Source of the DNA: an uncultured marine group I thaumarchaeote
Lineage (GTDB): Archaea; Thermoproteota; Nitrososphaeria; Nitrososphaerales; Nitrosopumilaceae
Direction of reading: 5' to 3'
Assembly (NCBI GenBank): GCA_902552015.1
Contig: CACDFH010000007.1
Span: 1-41,309, forward strand
Length of the DNA stretch: 41,309 bases
Numbering within the stretch: the stretch's first letter is position 1; every line of letters starts with the position of its first letter. Position numbers and translations under genes: made by a program. This document shows, one piece after another, positions 29,833-39,512 of the stretch. The notes under the pieces were generated by a model. That model had not been told where the DNA came from and searched no databases. It worked only from the letters and a program-made list of their open reading frames with translations.

Positions 29833-30723
29833 ATGGCGACAGCATTTTGTCCTGCACATATTACCGGTTTTTTCAAAGCCGAGCTAGACAAAGAAGATTC
29901 TAAACAATTAGGTTCTCTTGGTGCAGGATTCTCCATACAAAAAGGCGTCAAGACTACAGTTACAATCAGAGATAAGACAGAGCATGACATTTCAAATTTT
30001 TCAATCAAAGTCAATGGTTTTGAATCAGGAGATATGCGCGTATCAGAGTTAGTTCTCAGTAAGTTCCCAATTAATGAAAAATTTGTTGACGTAACACATG
30101 AAATTGATGTTCCCGTCGGATATGGATTCGGTTGTAGTGCAGCAGTTGCATTATCGTTATCTATTGCATTAAATGATGCATTAGATTGTAAATTATCTAA
30201 AATTAAGGTGGCCCAAATTGCACATGATGTTGAAATAGAATGTAAAACTGGATTGGGTGACGTTTTAGCATCATATCATGGAGGATTTGAAGTGAGAGTA
30301 AAATCAGGTGCACCTGGAATTGGGCAAGTAAAGAAAATTAATTCAAAAGAGAAACGTGATGTCATTATAATTTGTTTTAATCCAATATCAACAAAAAAAT
30401 TCCTTAAAGAAAAAATTTCTTCAATTAATGGATTAGGCGGAAAGATGGTGAATAAATTAATTGAAAGTAATGATACTGAAGAATTTCAAGACATGTCTGT
30501 AAAATTTGCAAAATATGTTAATGTGATAACACCTAGAATGAATCAAGTAATCAATCTTTTACATAAAAATGGAATAAAATGTGGTGTTGCATTATTTGGT
30601 GAAACAATTTTTTCATTAGTAACAAAAGATGAGAAAAATAAGGCAAAAGAAATTCTAAAACAATTTGATGATGGATTAATAATTACATCAAAAATTGATA
30701 ATTCTGGTGCAAGATTACAATAA
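29833..30723 (+). CDS. Pantoate kinase (GHMP family)
   Basis: This 296-aa GHMP kinase phosphorylates pantoate to 4-phosphopantoate, the first step of the archaeal CoA route. I chose ATG 29833 because the protein then starts M-A-T-A-F-C-P-A-H-I-T-G-F-F, as in known archaeal pantoate kinases; GTG 29824 is the alternative. The GHMP motif is G-Y-G-F-G-C-S-A-A-V-A (near residues 97-107), where the Gly-Ser loop binds ATP phosphate. It heads a same-strand cluster with the next three CoA genes. Confidence 0.9.
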   Translation: MATAFCPAHITGFFKAELDKEDSKQLGSLGAGFSIQKGVKTTVTIRDKTEHDISNFSIKVNGFESGDMRVSELVLSKFPINEKFVDVTHEIDVPVGYGFGCSAAVALSLSIALNDALDCKLSKIKVAQIAHDVEIECKTGLGDVLASYHGGFEVRVKSGAPGIGQVKKINSKEKRDVIIICFNPISTKKFLKEKISSINGLGGKMVNKLIESNDTEEFQDMSVKFAKYVNVITPRMNQVINLLHKNGIKCGVALFGETIFSLVTKDEKNKAKEILKQFDDGLIITSKIDNSGARLQ

Positions 30724-30731
30724 AATTTTTG

Positions 30732-31472
30732 ATGCATATGAATATTCCAAAGTCTCATCCTCGATATCTATCTCTACTAACTAGAGAAAAACTAGTAGAT
30801 GGTTTTGATAATAATTTAGTTGCAAAAGAAGGATTGCTAGCACATGGAAGAGGTGAGGCATTTGATTATCTTATTGGTGAAAAAACTACAAAAGCTGCAA
30901 AAAATGCTATCAAGGCTGCTGCATTAATGCTAAATCAGGCACAAAATTCTGTAATTTCTGTAAATGGAAACTTTGCTGCACTTTGTCCAAAAGAGATTAT
31001 ACAGTTAGCAAAAGTAACAAATTCAAAGATAGAAGTAAATTTGTTTTATTCAAGTGAAAAAAGAAAAAAAGCAATTTCAAAAATTTTGAGAAAATCAGGT
31101 GCAAAAGAAATTCTAGGAATGAACAAAAAACAATCTACAAAACTGAAAGGGATTGATAGTGCTAGAAGAATTGTTGATAAAAATGGCATTTTTTGTGCAG
31201 ATGTAGTCTTAGTTCCACTAGAAGACGGAGATAGAACCATTGCTTTGAAAAAGGCAAAAAAGAAGGTCATAACCTTTGATCTAAACCCACTATCTAGAAC
31301 TGCACAGACTGCAGATGTGACAATTGTCGATAATGTTACTCGTGCTATGAAATTACTTGTTTCAGAATCAAAAAAATCTAAAAGAAATATCACATTTGAT
31401 AATAGAAAAAATCTAAAAGCTGCAATTTTAGAAATTCGTAAAAATCTAGAAAGGAGAGCAAAAAATGCCTAA
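30732..31472 (+). CDS. 4-phosphopantoate--beta-alanine ligase (phosphopantothenate synthetase)
   Basis: This is the archaea-specific phosphopantothenate synthetase (about 246 aa; ATG 30732 preferred over TTG 30729). It joins 4-phosphopantoate and beta-alanine using ATP. The N-terminal N-I-P-K-S-H-P-R-Y-L-S-L-L-T-R-E and later N-G-N-F-A-A-L and V-L-V-P-L-E-D-G-D-R-T segments match the family as I remember it. It starts 8 nt after pantoate kinase, and panB overlaps its end, so all these genes are co-transcribed. Confidence 0.92.
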   Translation: MHMNIPKSHPRYLSLLTREKLVDGFDNNLVAKEGLLAHGRGEAFDYLIGEKTTKAAKNAIKAAALMLNQAQNSVISVNGNFAALCPKEIIQLAKVTNSKIEVNLFYSSEKRKKAISKILRKSGAKEILGMNKKQSTKLKGIDSARRIVDKNGIFCADVVLVPLEDGDRTIALKKAKKKVITFDLNPLSRTAQTADVTIVDNVTRAMKLLVSESKKSKRNITFDNRKNLKAAILEIRKNLERRAKNA

Positions 31473-32280
31473 AACAGTTAATGATATTATTAAGATGAAA
31501 TCTAGAGAGAAAATTACCGTCTTAACTGGCTATGATTCAACTATGGCCACATTATGTGATAAAGTCGATGTAATTTTGGTAGGAGATAGTGCGGGGATGG
31601 TAATGCTCGGATATGATGATACGCGAGATGTAACAATGGACGACATGATACGTTTTACAAAAGCTGTAAAAAATGCAAAAACTAATTCATTAATTGTTAC
31701 TGATCTTCCAATTAATTCGTATGAAAATGAAGATTCTGCTATTACTAATTCTAAAAGACTTGTAGAAGCAGGAGCACATGCAGTAAAACTTGAAGGTGGA
31801 AAAGAAATTGGAAAGATTATCAAAGCAGTAGTTGATTCAGGAATCCCCGTTATGGGGCATTTAGGATTACTTCCACAGACTGCAGAGAAATATTCTGTTC
31901 AAGCAAAGAAAAGTGAAGATGCAGTTGATTTATTGCAAGATGCTAAGAAATTAGAAGAATCAGGAGTATTCAGCATTGTTTTTGAAATGGTTACCAGTGA
32001 TGTTGCAAAAATTATTACAAAAAGTGTCAAAGTTCCAACAATAGGCATAGGTTCAGGCATAAATTGTGATGGTCAAGTACTTGTTGTACATGACATGTTA
32101 GGAATGTTTGAAAAAATAAAACCAAAGTTTGCAAAAAGATATCTAAATTTATCAGAGGATATTAGAAATGCAATTAATTCATACGTAAAAGATGTAAAAG
32201 AAGAGAAATTTCCTGGTCAAGAACATACATTTTCTATGGAAAAAGAAGAGTTAGAAAAATTGGAGAAAGAAATTGGCTAA
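31465..32280 (+). CDS. panB: 3-methyl-2-oxobutanoate hydroxymethyltransferase
   Basis: This 271-aa enzyme adds a hydroxymethyl group to 2-oxoisovalerate, giving ketopantoate, the start of pantoate synthesis. Family wording is clear: V-G-D-S-A-G-M-V at about residues 36-43, D-L-P near 71, K-L-E-G-G near 107 and G-H-L-G-L-L-P-Q near 130. Length is normal. It overlaps the previous gene by 8 nt and the CoaBC gene by 8 nt. Confidence 0.95.
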   Translation: MPKTVNDIIKMKSREKITVLTGYDSTMATLCDKVDVILVGDSAGMVMLGYDDTRDVTMDDMIRFTKAVKNAKTNSLIVTDLPINSYENEDSAITNSKRLVEAGAHAVKLEGGKEIGKIIKAVVDSGIPVMGHLGLLPQTAEKYSVQAKKSEDAVDLLQDAKKLEESGVFSIVFEMVTSDVAKIITKSVKVPTIGIGSGINCDGQVLVVHDMLGMFEKIKPKFAKRYLNLSEDIRNAINSYVKDVKEEKFPGQEHTFSMEKEELEKLEKEIG

Positions 32281-33505
32281 AAAATTACCACACCCATCAC
32301 TAGATATCGTTGATAGTCACGGAACCGAACTTACTGGGAAAAATATTGTTCTATGTGTTGCAGGTTCAGTTGCAGCATACAAGTCAATTGAGCTTGCAAG
32401 ATTACTCATGAGACATGGTGCAAATGTCAAATGTGTAATGTCAAATGCCAGTACAAAATTAATCAAACCTGATTATATGAAATGGGCAACAGGAAATAAT
32501 GTAATTACAAAATTAACTGGAGATATGGAACATATCGAATTAGCTGATTACAAGAGATCGGATTTACTAATTGTATATCCATCAACTGCAAATACGTTAG
32601 GAAAACTAGCAACAGGAATTGATGACACACCAATTTCTACAGTTCTTACGGTAGCATTTGGTTCAAAAATTCCAATAATTATGGGATTAGCAATGCATCG
32701 TTCTATGTATGAAAATGCAGCAGTTAAGAAAAACATGGAGTTCTTAAGAAAAAAAATAGATTTTGTTTCACCACAAATGATTGAAGGAAAGGCAAAAGCA
32801 CCAGAACCAGAAGATGTACTTTCATTTGTATTGAAAAAATTTGGTAGTTCAGAAAAGTTACGAGGGAAAAAAGTTTTGATGACAGCAGGTCCAACTGTAG
32901 AAAAAATTGATTCTGTTCGTGTAATTACAAATCAAAGTTCTGGAAAAACTGGAACACTTTTAGCTTCAGAGTTAATTTCAGCAGGAGCCAAAGTTACTCT
33001 GATATATGGGCCAGGAACAAGTGAACCACCAAAAGGAGCAAAGATAATTCGAGTCAATTCTGTAGATGAAATGAACAAGGCTGTAAAAGAAGCTATGAAG
33101 AAAAAATTCGATATTGCAATAATGGCAGCTGCTGCATCAGATTATGTAGTCAAAAATGCCACTTTAAGTAAGATAAAGAGTGACAAAAAGGAGATCAATG
33201 TGAAACTAGTAAGAGCACCAAAAATTATCGATATTGTAAAAAATAAACAAAAAGATATTTTCCTTGTTGGTTTCAAGGCTGAAACTGATATTTCTAAAAA
33301 AGAATTAGTTACTCGTGCAAAAAAGAAATTAAAAGAATCTAAAGCTGAAATTATAATTGCAAATGATATTGGTCGTAAGTATAACAAAAACTCTGACTAT
33401 AATGAGATAATTATTGTTGATTCTAAAGGAACAACAACCATACCAAGAACTAAAAAAGAAAGACTTTCAAAAATAATTTGTAAAAACATTGAAAAAAGAA
33501 TCTAA
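32273..33505 (+). CDS. coaBC: Phosphopantothenoylcysteine decarboxylase/synthetase
   Basis: This 410-aa bifunctional protein performs the cysteine addition and decarboxylation steps of CoA synthesis. The N-terminal flavin-type CoaC domain (about 25-190) has G-S-V-A-A-Y-K-S and the H-I-E-L-A segment. The C-terminal CoaB domain (about 200-405) starts T-A-G-P-T-V-E-K-I-D-S-V-R and has A-A-A-S-D-Y. The start is TTG 32273, overlapping panB. It overlaps the methyltransferase gene downstream. Confidence 0.95.
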   Translation: MAKKLPHPSLDIVDSHGTELTGKNIVLCVAGSVAAYKSIELARLLMRHGANVKCVMSNASTKLIKPDYMKWATGNNVITKLTGDMEHIELADYKRSDLLIVYPSTANTLGKLATGIDDTPISTVLTVAFGSKIPIIMGLAMHRSMYENAAVKKNMEFLRKKIDFVSPQMIEGKAKAPEPEDVLSFVLKKFGSSEKLRGKKVLMTAGPTVEKIDSVRVITNQSSGKTGTLLASELISAGAKVTLIYGPGTSEPPKGAKIIRVNSVDEMNKAVKEAMKKKFDIAIMAAAASDYVVKNATLSKIKSDKKEINVKLVRAPKIIDIVKNKQKDIFLVGFKAETDISKKELVTRAKKKLKESKAEIIIANDIGRKYNKNSDYNEIIIVDSKGTTTIPRTKKERLSKIICKNIEKRI

Positions 33506-34331
33506 AGGAACAAAATACAAACAACGTACCATTTCAGTTTGGAATGAAGTTGCACCATTTTATCATAAACGATGGGCAAAAAATGAAGTTGGGCCATTTA
33601 ATGTTACAAAAAAACTACTAGAATTATCAAAAATAAAAAAGAGGGATACAGTTTTAGATCTTGCATGTGGAACGGGTCTTGTTACTAAGAAATTGATTAG
33701 AAAAGTTGGAAAAGATGGACAAGTTTTTGCAATAGATTCATCAGAATCCGCAATTAAAATAGCAAAAAAGTGGACTGGCTCTTCCAAAAATCTACATTAT
33801 GTTAGAGCAGATGCTGAAAAAATTCAATTTAATACAAAATTTGATGCAATTACATGTCAGTATGCATTATTCTTTTTCCCTAATGAACAAAAAGTCTTGA
33901 AAAATATGAAAAAGTTTTTGAAAAAAAATGGAACAATTACACTTGCAGTTCATGGCAAATACAATGTTCCATACTTTGATAGTATTTTGGAGCCAGTGAA
34001 AAAAATGATTCCAGATTATTTACCAAAATACCCAGAGATGGATAGATTTGGTACAAAAGAGACATTTGCAGATGCAATCAAAAAAGCTGGATTTAGAAAA
34101 ATCGTGGTAAAAAAATTTGTTTTTAGTTACAGTCCAGGCATATTTTCAGATTATTGGAACAATTACAAAAGACATCTATCAAAACCTCTAAAAGAAAAAT
34201 TTGATTCCTTAACGAAATTTCAAAAATCTAATCTTAGAGAAATGATAAAAGATAGAACACTTGAGTACACCAAAAAAGATGGTAAAATTGTATTTCCATG
34301 GGAAGTTCTAGTTCTGACTGCCAGAAATTAG
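33489..34331 (+). CDS. SAM-dependent methyltransferase (UbiE/type 11)
   Basis: This 280-aa protein has the class I methyltransferase motif L-D-L-A-C-G-T-G-L (near 55-63), an acidic loop at D-S-S-E and the post-motif segment Q-Y-A-L-F-F-F-P. The layout is like UbiE/MenG but the substrate is not identifiable. Start TTG 33489, inside the end of coaBC (17-nt overlap), so it belongs to the CoA operon by transcription. Confidence 0.85.
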   Translation: MKKESKGTKYKQRTISVWNEVAPFYHKRWAKNEVGPFNVTKKLLELSKIKKRDTVLDLACGTGLVTKKLIRKVGKDGQVFAIDSSESAIKIAKKWTGSSKNLHYVRADAEKIQFNTKFDAITCQYALFFFPNEQKVLKNMKKFLKKNGTITLAVHGKYNVPYFDSILEPVKKMIPDYLPKYPEMDRFGTKETFADAIKKAGFRKIVVKKFVFSYSPGIFSDYWNNYKRHLSKPLKEKFDSLTKFQKSNLREMIKDRTLEYTKKDGKIVFPWEVLVLTARN

Positions 34332-34373
34332 TAGACATCAAACATAAATTCAGATTAACAATGCAATTAGAGT

Positions 34374-35441
34374 GTGAGAGTTAGAAGAAAACGACTTTTG
34401 AAGCACTGTAAAGAAATTACAGGATGTGATATGATAATCGCATTAGAGCCTGAAAATCTATTTTACATGACCGGATTTTGGGGAGAGGCTATAGGAATTT
34501 TAGAAAAGAACGGAAAGACTACCATAATTGCACCAGAACTAGAAGTTGGACGTGCAAAAGAAGAAGGAATTGATTGCGAAGTAATTCAATCTGATCGTGG
34601 TATGAGTTCTTTGTTAACATTAAAGAAATTTGTAAAAGGAAAGGTCTGTACAGATTGTCAGAATTATTCTGTAATGCAATCATTAAAAAAATCATTTCCA
34701 AAGATTAAAAGCTCAATTGAGCCATTCAATAAATCAAGAGAAGTAAAAGATGATGTAGAAATTAAAATTCTAAAAAAGGCATCAAAGATAATTGATGAAA
34801 TGTTTGGAATTTGCCAGAAGAAAATTAAAGCTGGACAGAAAGAATCAGAGCTTCAAGCGATTTTAATGTCATATGCAGTTGAAAATGAGATGTTTGATAC
34901 AGGTTATCGCTCTACATTAAATCCATTAATTATTGCAGGCGGACCAAATGGTGCACTACCACATGCACAAGTAACTAGTAGAAAGTTTAAGAAAAATGAA
35001 TTGATTGTTGTTGATTTAACATTACGTTACAAAGGTTATGTTTCAGATGCAACAAGAACATTTGCAATAGGAAAAGTATCTAATGAAGAAAAAAATGTTT
35101 ATGAAATTGTTAAAGAGTCACAAAAAGCTGGATTAAAAACTGTTAAACCAAAAATTGATTGCAAAAAAGTTGATGATGCATGTAGAAAGATTATTGATGA
35201 ATCAGGTTATGGAAAATATTTCATTCATTCAACAGGACATGGAATAGGATTAGATGTACATGAACTACCGACAATTGGACCACGAAGTTCTACAAAATTA
35301 GAAAAAAACATGGCTATTACTGTGGAACCAGGCATTTACATTCCAAAAAAGTTTGGTGTACGAATTGAAGATTCATTAGTTGTAACACAAAAAAATCCAA
35401 TCTTATTACACAAATTTACGAAAGAACTTCTAACACTTTAG
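34374..35441 (+). CDS. M24 aminopeptidase (Xaa-Pro type)
   Basis: This 355-aa protein has a creatinase-like N-terminal domain (1-110) and a pita-bread metallopeptidase domain. Metal ligands are in V-D-L-T-L-R-Y-K-G-Y-V-S-D-A-T-R-T, H-G-I-G-L-D-V-H-E, V-E-P-G and I-E-D-S (D, D, H, E, E). The family removes N-terminal residues before proline. GTG 34374 is chosen as start; no nearer ATG gives a full N-terminal domain. Confidence 0.9.
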   Translation: MRVRRKRLLKHCKEITGCDMIIALEPENLFYMTGFWGEAIGILEKNGKTTIIAPELEVGRAKEEGIDCEVIQSDRGMSSLLTLKKFVKGKVCTDCQNYSVMQSLKKSFPKIKSSIEPFNKSREVKDDVEIKILKKASKIIDEMFGICQKKIKAGQKESELQAILMSYAVENEMFDTGYRSTLNPLIIAGGPNGALPHAQVTSRKFKKNELIVVDLTLRYKGYVSDATRTFAIGKVSNEEKNVYEIVKESQKAGLKTVKPKIDCKKVDDACRKIIDESGYGKYFIHSTGHGIGLDVHELPTIGPRSSTKLEKNMAITVEPGIYIPKKFGVRIEDSLVVTQKNPILLHKFTKELLTL

Positions 35442-35534
35442 AGATTATTATTCAGGGTAATTACGCACAAAAAATATTGTCAATTTTTTTTAAGATCAAA
35501 AGAGTTTATGAAGGTGTAGATCGCCAGTAAGCTC

Positions 35535-35813
35535 ATGCAGAAACAAGAAAATACAACGTACTTGAAAGCGATAACCATTCGTGATCCAAGTGATTTGCAT
35601 TCAATAAAAGAAGACATCAAAAAAGGAATGGTGTTAATTTTGAGAGTTACACCATTAGCACAAAAAGATGTCGAGAAATTACGCAAAGTTGTTGAAGAGC
35701 TTTATGTTATTGCACGCAATGCAGAAGCAGACATTGCAAGATTAGGAGAAGAAAGAATTATTGTAACTCCACCAAATGTAAAAATTTGGAAACCAGATTA
35801 TGATTTAAAATAA
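35535..35813 (+). CDS. SepF-like cell division protein (DUF552)
   Basis: This 92-aa protein has the SepF fold: a N-terminal amphipathic segment, strand-helix-strand around T-Y-L-K-A-I-T-I-R-D-P-S-D and the G-M-V-L-I-L-R-V-T-P-L and A-R-N-A-E-A-D-I-A-R-L segments. In archaea that use FtsZ, SepF tethers FtsZ to the membrane; in thaumarchaea it is present along with the Cdv system. ATG 35535 follows an AT-rich promoter. Its end overlaps the convergent aCPSF1 gene by 9 nt. Confidence 0.9.
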   Translation: MQKQENTTYLKAITIRDPSDLHSIKEDIKKGMVLILRVTPLAQKDVEKLRKVVEELYVIARNAEADIARLGEERIIVTPPNVKIWKPDYDLK

Positions 35814-37742
35814 TCTTATAGCTTCTTGAACTTGTGGATAATGAGTTGTAACTCTATACATTCTATTAATTGATGATGAAAGATTTTGTGATTTTCTTCT
35901 TTCTCCATGATTAACAAGAACTCTACGAAGTTTTGGTCTTAATCTTTGTACATATGACATTAATTGATTGTAATCACTATGACCACTGAATCCTTCAAGT
36001 TTTTCTGTACCACAGTTAATTGTAACAACTTCCACTTTACCATCTCGTCCCATGATTGTTACTTGTCTTGCTCCATCCATGACTCTTCTTCCTAGTGTTC
36101 CATTTACTTGATATGAAACAAAGAGGATTTTGTTTTTTGGATTTGGTGCAAAGTTTCTGAAATATTCTAAGACTGGACCGCCTTCAAGCATACCAGATGT
36201 AGCAATTACTATACATGGAGTATCTTCTCTTAATGGTTCGTCTCTTCCATCTGCGTGTTCAATGTTTGTGAAATATTCTGAATCAAATGGATTATCATCA
36301 GTTTCTAGAATTTTTTGTTTTAATGATCTTTCAAGGTACTCAGGATGTGCTTCATGTATAGCAGTTGCTTCTTGAATCATTCCTTCCATGAAGACAGGAG
36401 ATTCTATTAACTGACCAGATTTCATATACTTGTCAATAACCATCATCAATTCTTGTGCACGACCTACTGCTGGAATTGGAATGAGAACTTTGCCTCCACC
36501 CTTGAGAATTTCATTTACAGATTTGATGAATGCACCTTCAACCTCTTCTCTTGTAGGCTGAATGTCTTCTTTTGCACCGTACGTACTTTCTACGAGTAAT
36601 GTTTCTACACGTGGGAATCTTGTATCAGCACTTTCTAAAAGCATACTTTTTCCATATTTGATATCACCAGAGTAAACAAAGTTGTGATCACCGTTACCAA
36701 TATGGAAATGACATGATGCCGAACCTAAGATGTGACCAGCATTTGCTAATACGAGTTTAATGTCAGGAGAAATATCAGTTACAGTTCCATACGATAAACC
36801 GATTGTTTGTTTCATAATTTGATGAACATCTCTTTCAGCATACATTGGGGTACGACCCTGTGCACCTGCAACCTTGATTGCATCTAACTGAATCAAGTTC
36901 ATCATAGGGAGTGTAGGTTCTGTGCAGTAGATTGGTCCTCTGTATCCATATTTGGTTAAAACAGGCAAAAATCCTGTATGATCTAGGTGTGCATGTCCAA
37001 TAACAATAGCATCTAATTCATCTAATGAAATATTGGCCCAATCTAAACGAGGATATGCTTCAGAAGGAGTTCGAGCACCGGGGTTAACACCACAATCAAT
37101 CAAAACTTTGCTATCTGGTGTAGTCAATAACATACAAGAACGACCAACCTGTCCGAATCCTCCTAATGTTAGTAAGGATACTTCGGATTTTTGAACAAGT
37201 CTAGGTCTAAAAATTTCTTCTCCAACAGATTTTAGCTGTTTTGCTCTGTCTGATGATGAGACTTTTAATTGATAATTGATAGATTTGATTGTGTTAGATG
37301 GTTTTGTAGTAGATTTTCTTATTCTTAATCTCCAGCCAGTCTGTTCAGTTACTTCTGTATGATTAAACTCATCAGCATTTCTTTGACATAGCCATGGTCT
37401 TTTTACTTCAATTGAAACCTCACCAGTTGCAGTATCAAAAAATGTAGCTTCTAATCCTGCATCATCGGGAACAAGAGAATCTAAAATTTTTCTTGCATCT
37501 TCTTCAGACTTTCTAATTTTTTCATCAGTTCGTATTACAATTCGTTTTTTGATTTGATTAACAAGATTGGAAATTATTTCATTGTTTTCCATCAAGAAAC
37601 GTGGCTTGTCTGTGTAAAGCGCAATGCGAGGTCCTTCATAATCAATTTTTGTGACATTTGCATCTTTGGGTATACTTGTCAGTATGGTAGCCATTATATT
37701 CTGACTAGATTGATCTGCTTGCTGCTGTTGTTTTTTTTGCAA
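35805..37742 (-). CDS. Archaeal CPSF/transcription termination nuclease (aCPSF1/FttA)
   Basis: This 645-aa protein has N-terminal KH domains (about 1-150), a metallo-beta-lactamase core with G-H-A-H-L-D-H-T-G (near 251-259) and the beta-CASP region with zinc-binding H/D residues further on (e.g. L-V-E-S-T-Y-G, H-S-D-Y). This enzyme cuts nascent RNA at termination sites. It is archaeal-specific in this arrangement. It starts 5 nt after the proteasome stop, on the same strand. Confidence 0.96.
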   Translation of the reverse strand: MQKKQQQQADQSSQNIMATILTSIPKDANVTKIDYEGPRIALYTDKPRFLMENNEIISNLVNQIKKRIVIRTDEKIRKSEEDARKILDSLVPDDAGLEATFFDTATGEVSIEVKRPWLCQRNADEFNHTEVTEQTGWRLRIRKSTTKPSNTIKSINYQLKVSSSDRAKQLKSVGEEIFRPRLVQKSEVSLLTLGGFGQVGRSCMLLTTPDSKVLIDCGVNPGARTPSEAYPRLDWANISLDELDAIVIGHAHLDHTGFLPVLTKYGYRGPIYCTEPTLPMMNLIQLDAIKVAGAQGRTPMYAERDVHQIMKQTIGLSYGTVTDISPDIKLVLANAGHILGSASCHFHIGNGDHNFVYSGDIKYGKSMLLESADTRFPRVETLLVESTYGAKEDIQPTREEVEGAFIKSVNEILKGGGKVLIPIPAVGRAQELMMVIDKYMKSGQLIESPVFMEGMIQEATAIHEAHPEYLERSLKQKILETDDNPFDSEYFTNIEHADGRDEPLREDTPCIVIATSGMLEGGPVLEYFRNFAPNPKNKILFVSYQVNGTLGRRVMDGARQVTIMGRDGKVEVVTINCGTEKLEGFSGHSDYNQLMSYVQRLRPKLRRVLVNHGERRKSQNLSSSINRMYRVTTHYPQVQEAIRLF

Positions 37743-37747
37743 TTATT

Positions 37748-38380
37748 CTAAAGAGGGAGTACTGCTTTCTTTTGTTCTTCTGTTAAAAGACGGAATCCAT
37801 TTTTATCAACCAATGCTACGTTGATTCCGTCACCAGTTCCAATATTTCGTGTTATGGCTGCTTTGACTGCACGCAATGCAACAACTTTTGCATCTTCTAG
37901 TGTCAAGTCTTTGTTGTATTCTTCTTCTAACAGACCATATGCAACTGGAGAACCACTACCAGTTGTGACATAATTTTTATTTTCTACAGATCCAAACATG
38001 TCGATATTAAATAATGCCGGACCTTTTGCATCAACACCACCTACTAAGATGTCTGCAATGAATGGATAACCTCTATTCTGATGGAACATTAAGGAGGTTA
38101 ATCTTGCTAATGAGTTAACTGGAATTGGTTCTTGATTTTGAATTCTATGTAAATTTGCATGATAACGTAATACATCAACAATGTTTTGTGCATCGGCTAC
38201 ACCACCTGCTAATGTAAGACCAACGTGTTGTTCAATTTTTTGAATTTTCATTGTATTGTTATTTGCAATAAAATATCCTGCACTTGCTCTCATATCAGCA
38301 CACAAGACAACACCGTCTGTAGCCTTGATACCTACAGTGGTTGTTCCGTGTAATATTTTTTCTTCTACGTTGTTTGACAT
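37748..38380 (-). CDS. psmB: Proteasome beta subunit
   Basis: This 210-aa Ntn hydrolase has a short 12-residue propeptide (M-S-N-N-V-E-E-K-I-L-H-G) followed by T13, the catalytic nucleophile, in G-T-T-T-V-G-I-K. The D-M-R-A-S and G-S-G-S-P-V-A-Y-G segments, containing active-site residues, are in place. It forms the proteolytic core of the 20S proteasome together with alpha subunits encoded elsewhere. The gene precedes aCPSF1 by 5 nt. Confidence 0.95.
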   Translation of the reverse strand: MSNNVEEKILHGTTTVGIKATDGVVLCADMRASAGYFIANNNTMKIQKIEQHVGLTLAGGVADAQNIVDVLRYHANLHRIQNQEPIPVNSLARLTSLMFHQNRGYPFIADILVGGVDAKGPALFNIDMFGSVENKNYVTTGSGSPVAYGLLEEEYNKDLTLEDAKVVALRAVKAAITRNIGTGDGINVALVDKNGFRLLTEEQKKAVLPL

Positions 38381-38422
38381 AAGATTACCTCGTTTTGAGA
38401 CAATATCAATGATATTAGACCC

Positions 38423-38432
38423 TTTTAAATAA
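38423..38432. promoter_or_regulatory. TATA element usable by two divergent genes
   Basis: TTTTAAATAA lies between the divergent psmB and egsA starts. Read plus, it would start transcription about 25 nt on, near 38453, consistent with egsA starting at GTG/TTG 38451-38454 without leader or at ATG 38472 with a short leader. Read minus (TTATTTAAAA), it gives a start near 38402, 22 nt before psmB ATG. One element for two genes is possible but not proven. Confidence 0.4.
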
Positions 38433-38471
38433 CTTTGTCATAGGAACGAAGTGTTGAGCAAGAAGAGTGGA

Positions 38472-39512
38472 ATGTCACATACAATGGAACTTCCAAGACA
38501 GATCGTTGTTGGTGAAAAAAACATTGGACAAGTTGGAGAGTTTTTACGATCACTATCCAACCCAAAAAAAGTTTCAATAATTTCAGGAAAAAATGTAAAA
38601 AAGATAATTGGAAAAGAAATTGACAAGTCATTAAAAAACGCAAAGATATCGGCCGTATGGCATTTAGCAAAATCAAATGAAGTAAAAGAAACAGTTGTGA
38701 TTCAGAAAAAAGTCAAATCAACAAAAAGTGATATAATCATAGGTCTAGGAGGAGGACGTTCAGTCGATATTGCAAAATTATGTGCATTTAATCTAAAAAA
38801 ACCATTTGTCAGTATACCTACCTCTGCCTCACATGATGGAATTGCAAGTCCATTTGTTTCAGTAAGAGGTGACAAACCTCACTCATTAGTAGCAACTGCA
38901 CCACTTGGTGTTTTTGTAGATTTAGACATAATCAAAAAGGCGCCTAGAAAATTACTTGCAAGTGGATGTGGTGATTTAATGGCAAAGGTAACTGCAGTAC
39001 ACGATTGGGAATTAGGCCGTGACAAAGTTGGAGAATATTATGGAAGATATTCAGCAAATCTTGCTTCAATGAGTGCAGAAATATTAATTGAAAGTGCTGA
39101 AAATTTTTCAAAAAATAAGATAGATGTTAGAGTAATTGTTGAAGCGTTAATCAGTGCAGGAGTTGCATCATGTATTGCGGGAAGTAGTAGACCTTGTTCA
39201 GGTGCAGAACATCTATTTTCACATGCAATTGATCATTTAGAATTTGGAATTGGATTACATGGAGAAAAATGCGGTATAGGTTCAATAATGATTGCAAAGT
39301 TACAAGGACAAAATTGGAAAGAAATTGTTAAAACACTAAAAAAATCAGGTGCGCCTACAACTGCAAAAGAGATTGGATTAAAACCAACAATACTAGCTAA
39401 AGCACTTGTCATGGCACAATCATTACGACCTGAGAGATATACAATACTAAAAGAAGTTAAAATGACTGAAAAAGATGCGTTAAAGTTAGCAAAAAGTACA
39501 GGCGTTCTATAA
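38472..39512 (+). CDS. egsA: sn-Glycerol-1-phosphate dehydrogenase
   Basis: This 346-aa enzyme makes sn-glycerol-1-phosphate from dihydroxyacetone phosphate, the backbone of archaeal membrane lipids, so it marks the genome as archaeal. The NAD(P) loop G-L-G-G-G-R-S-V-D (near 94-102), S-H-D-G (near 124-127) and zinc-ligand segments with H-L-F-S-H-A-I-D-H (near 255-263) are present. I chose ATG 38472; upstream GTG 38451 and TTG 38454 in frame are alternatives suggested by the TATA position. It abuts the convergent FKBP gene. Confidence 0.93.
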   Translation: MSHTMELPRQIVVGEKNIGQVGEFLRSLSNPKKVSIISGKNVKKIIGKEIDKSLKNAKISAVWHLAKSNEVKETVVIQKKVKSTKSDIIIGLGGGRSVDIAKLCAFNLKKPFVSIPTSASHDGIASPFVSVRGDKPHSLVATAPLGVFVDLDIIKKAPRKLLASGCGDLMAKVTAVHDWELGRDKVGEYYGRYSANLASMSAEILIESAENFSKNKIDVRVIVEALISAGVASCIAGSSRPCSGAEHLFSHAIDHLEFGIGLHGEKCGIGSIMIAKLQGQNWKEIVKTLKKSGAPTTAKEIGLKPTILAKALVMAQSLRPERYTILKEVKMTEKDALKLAKSTGVL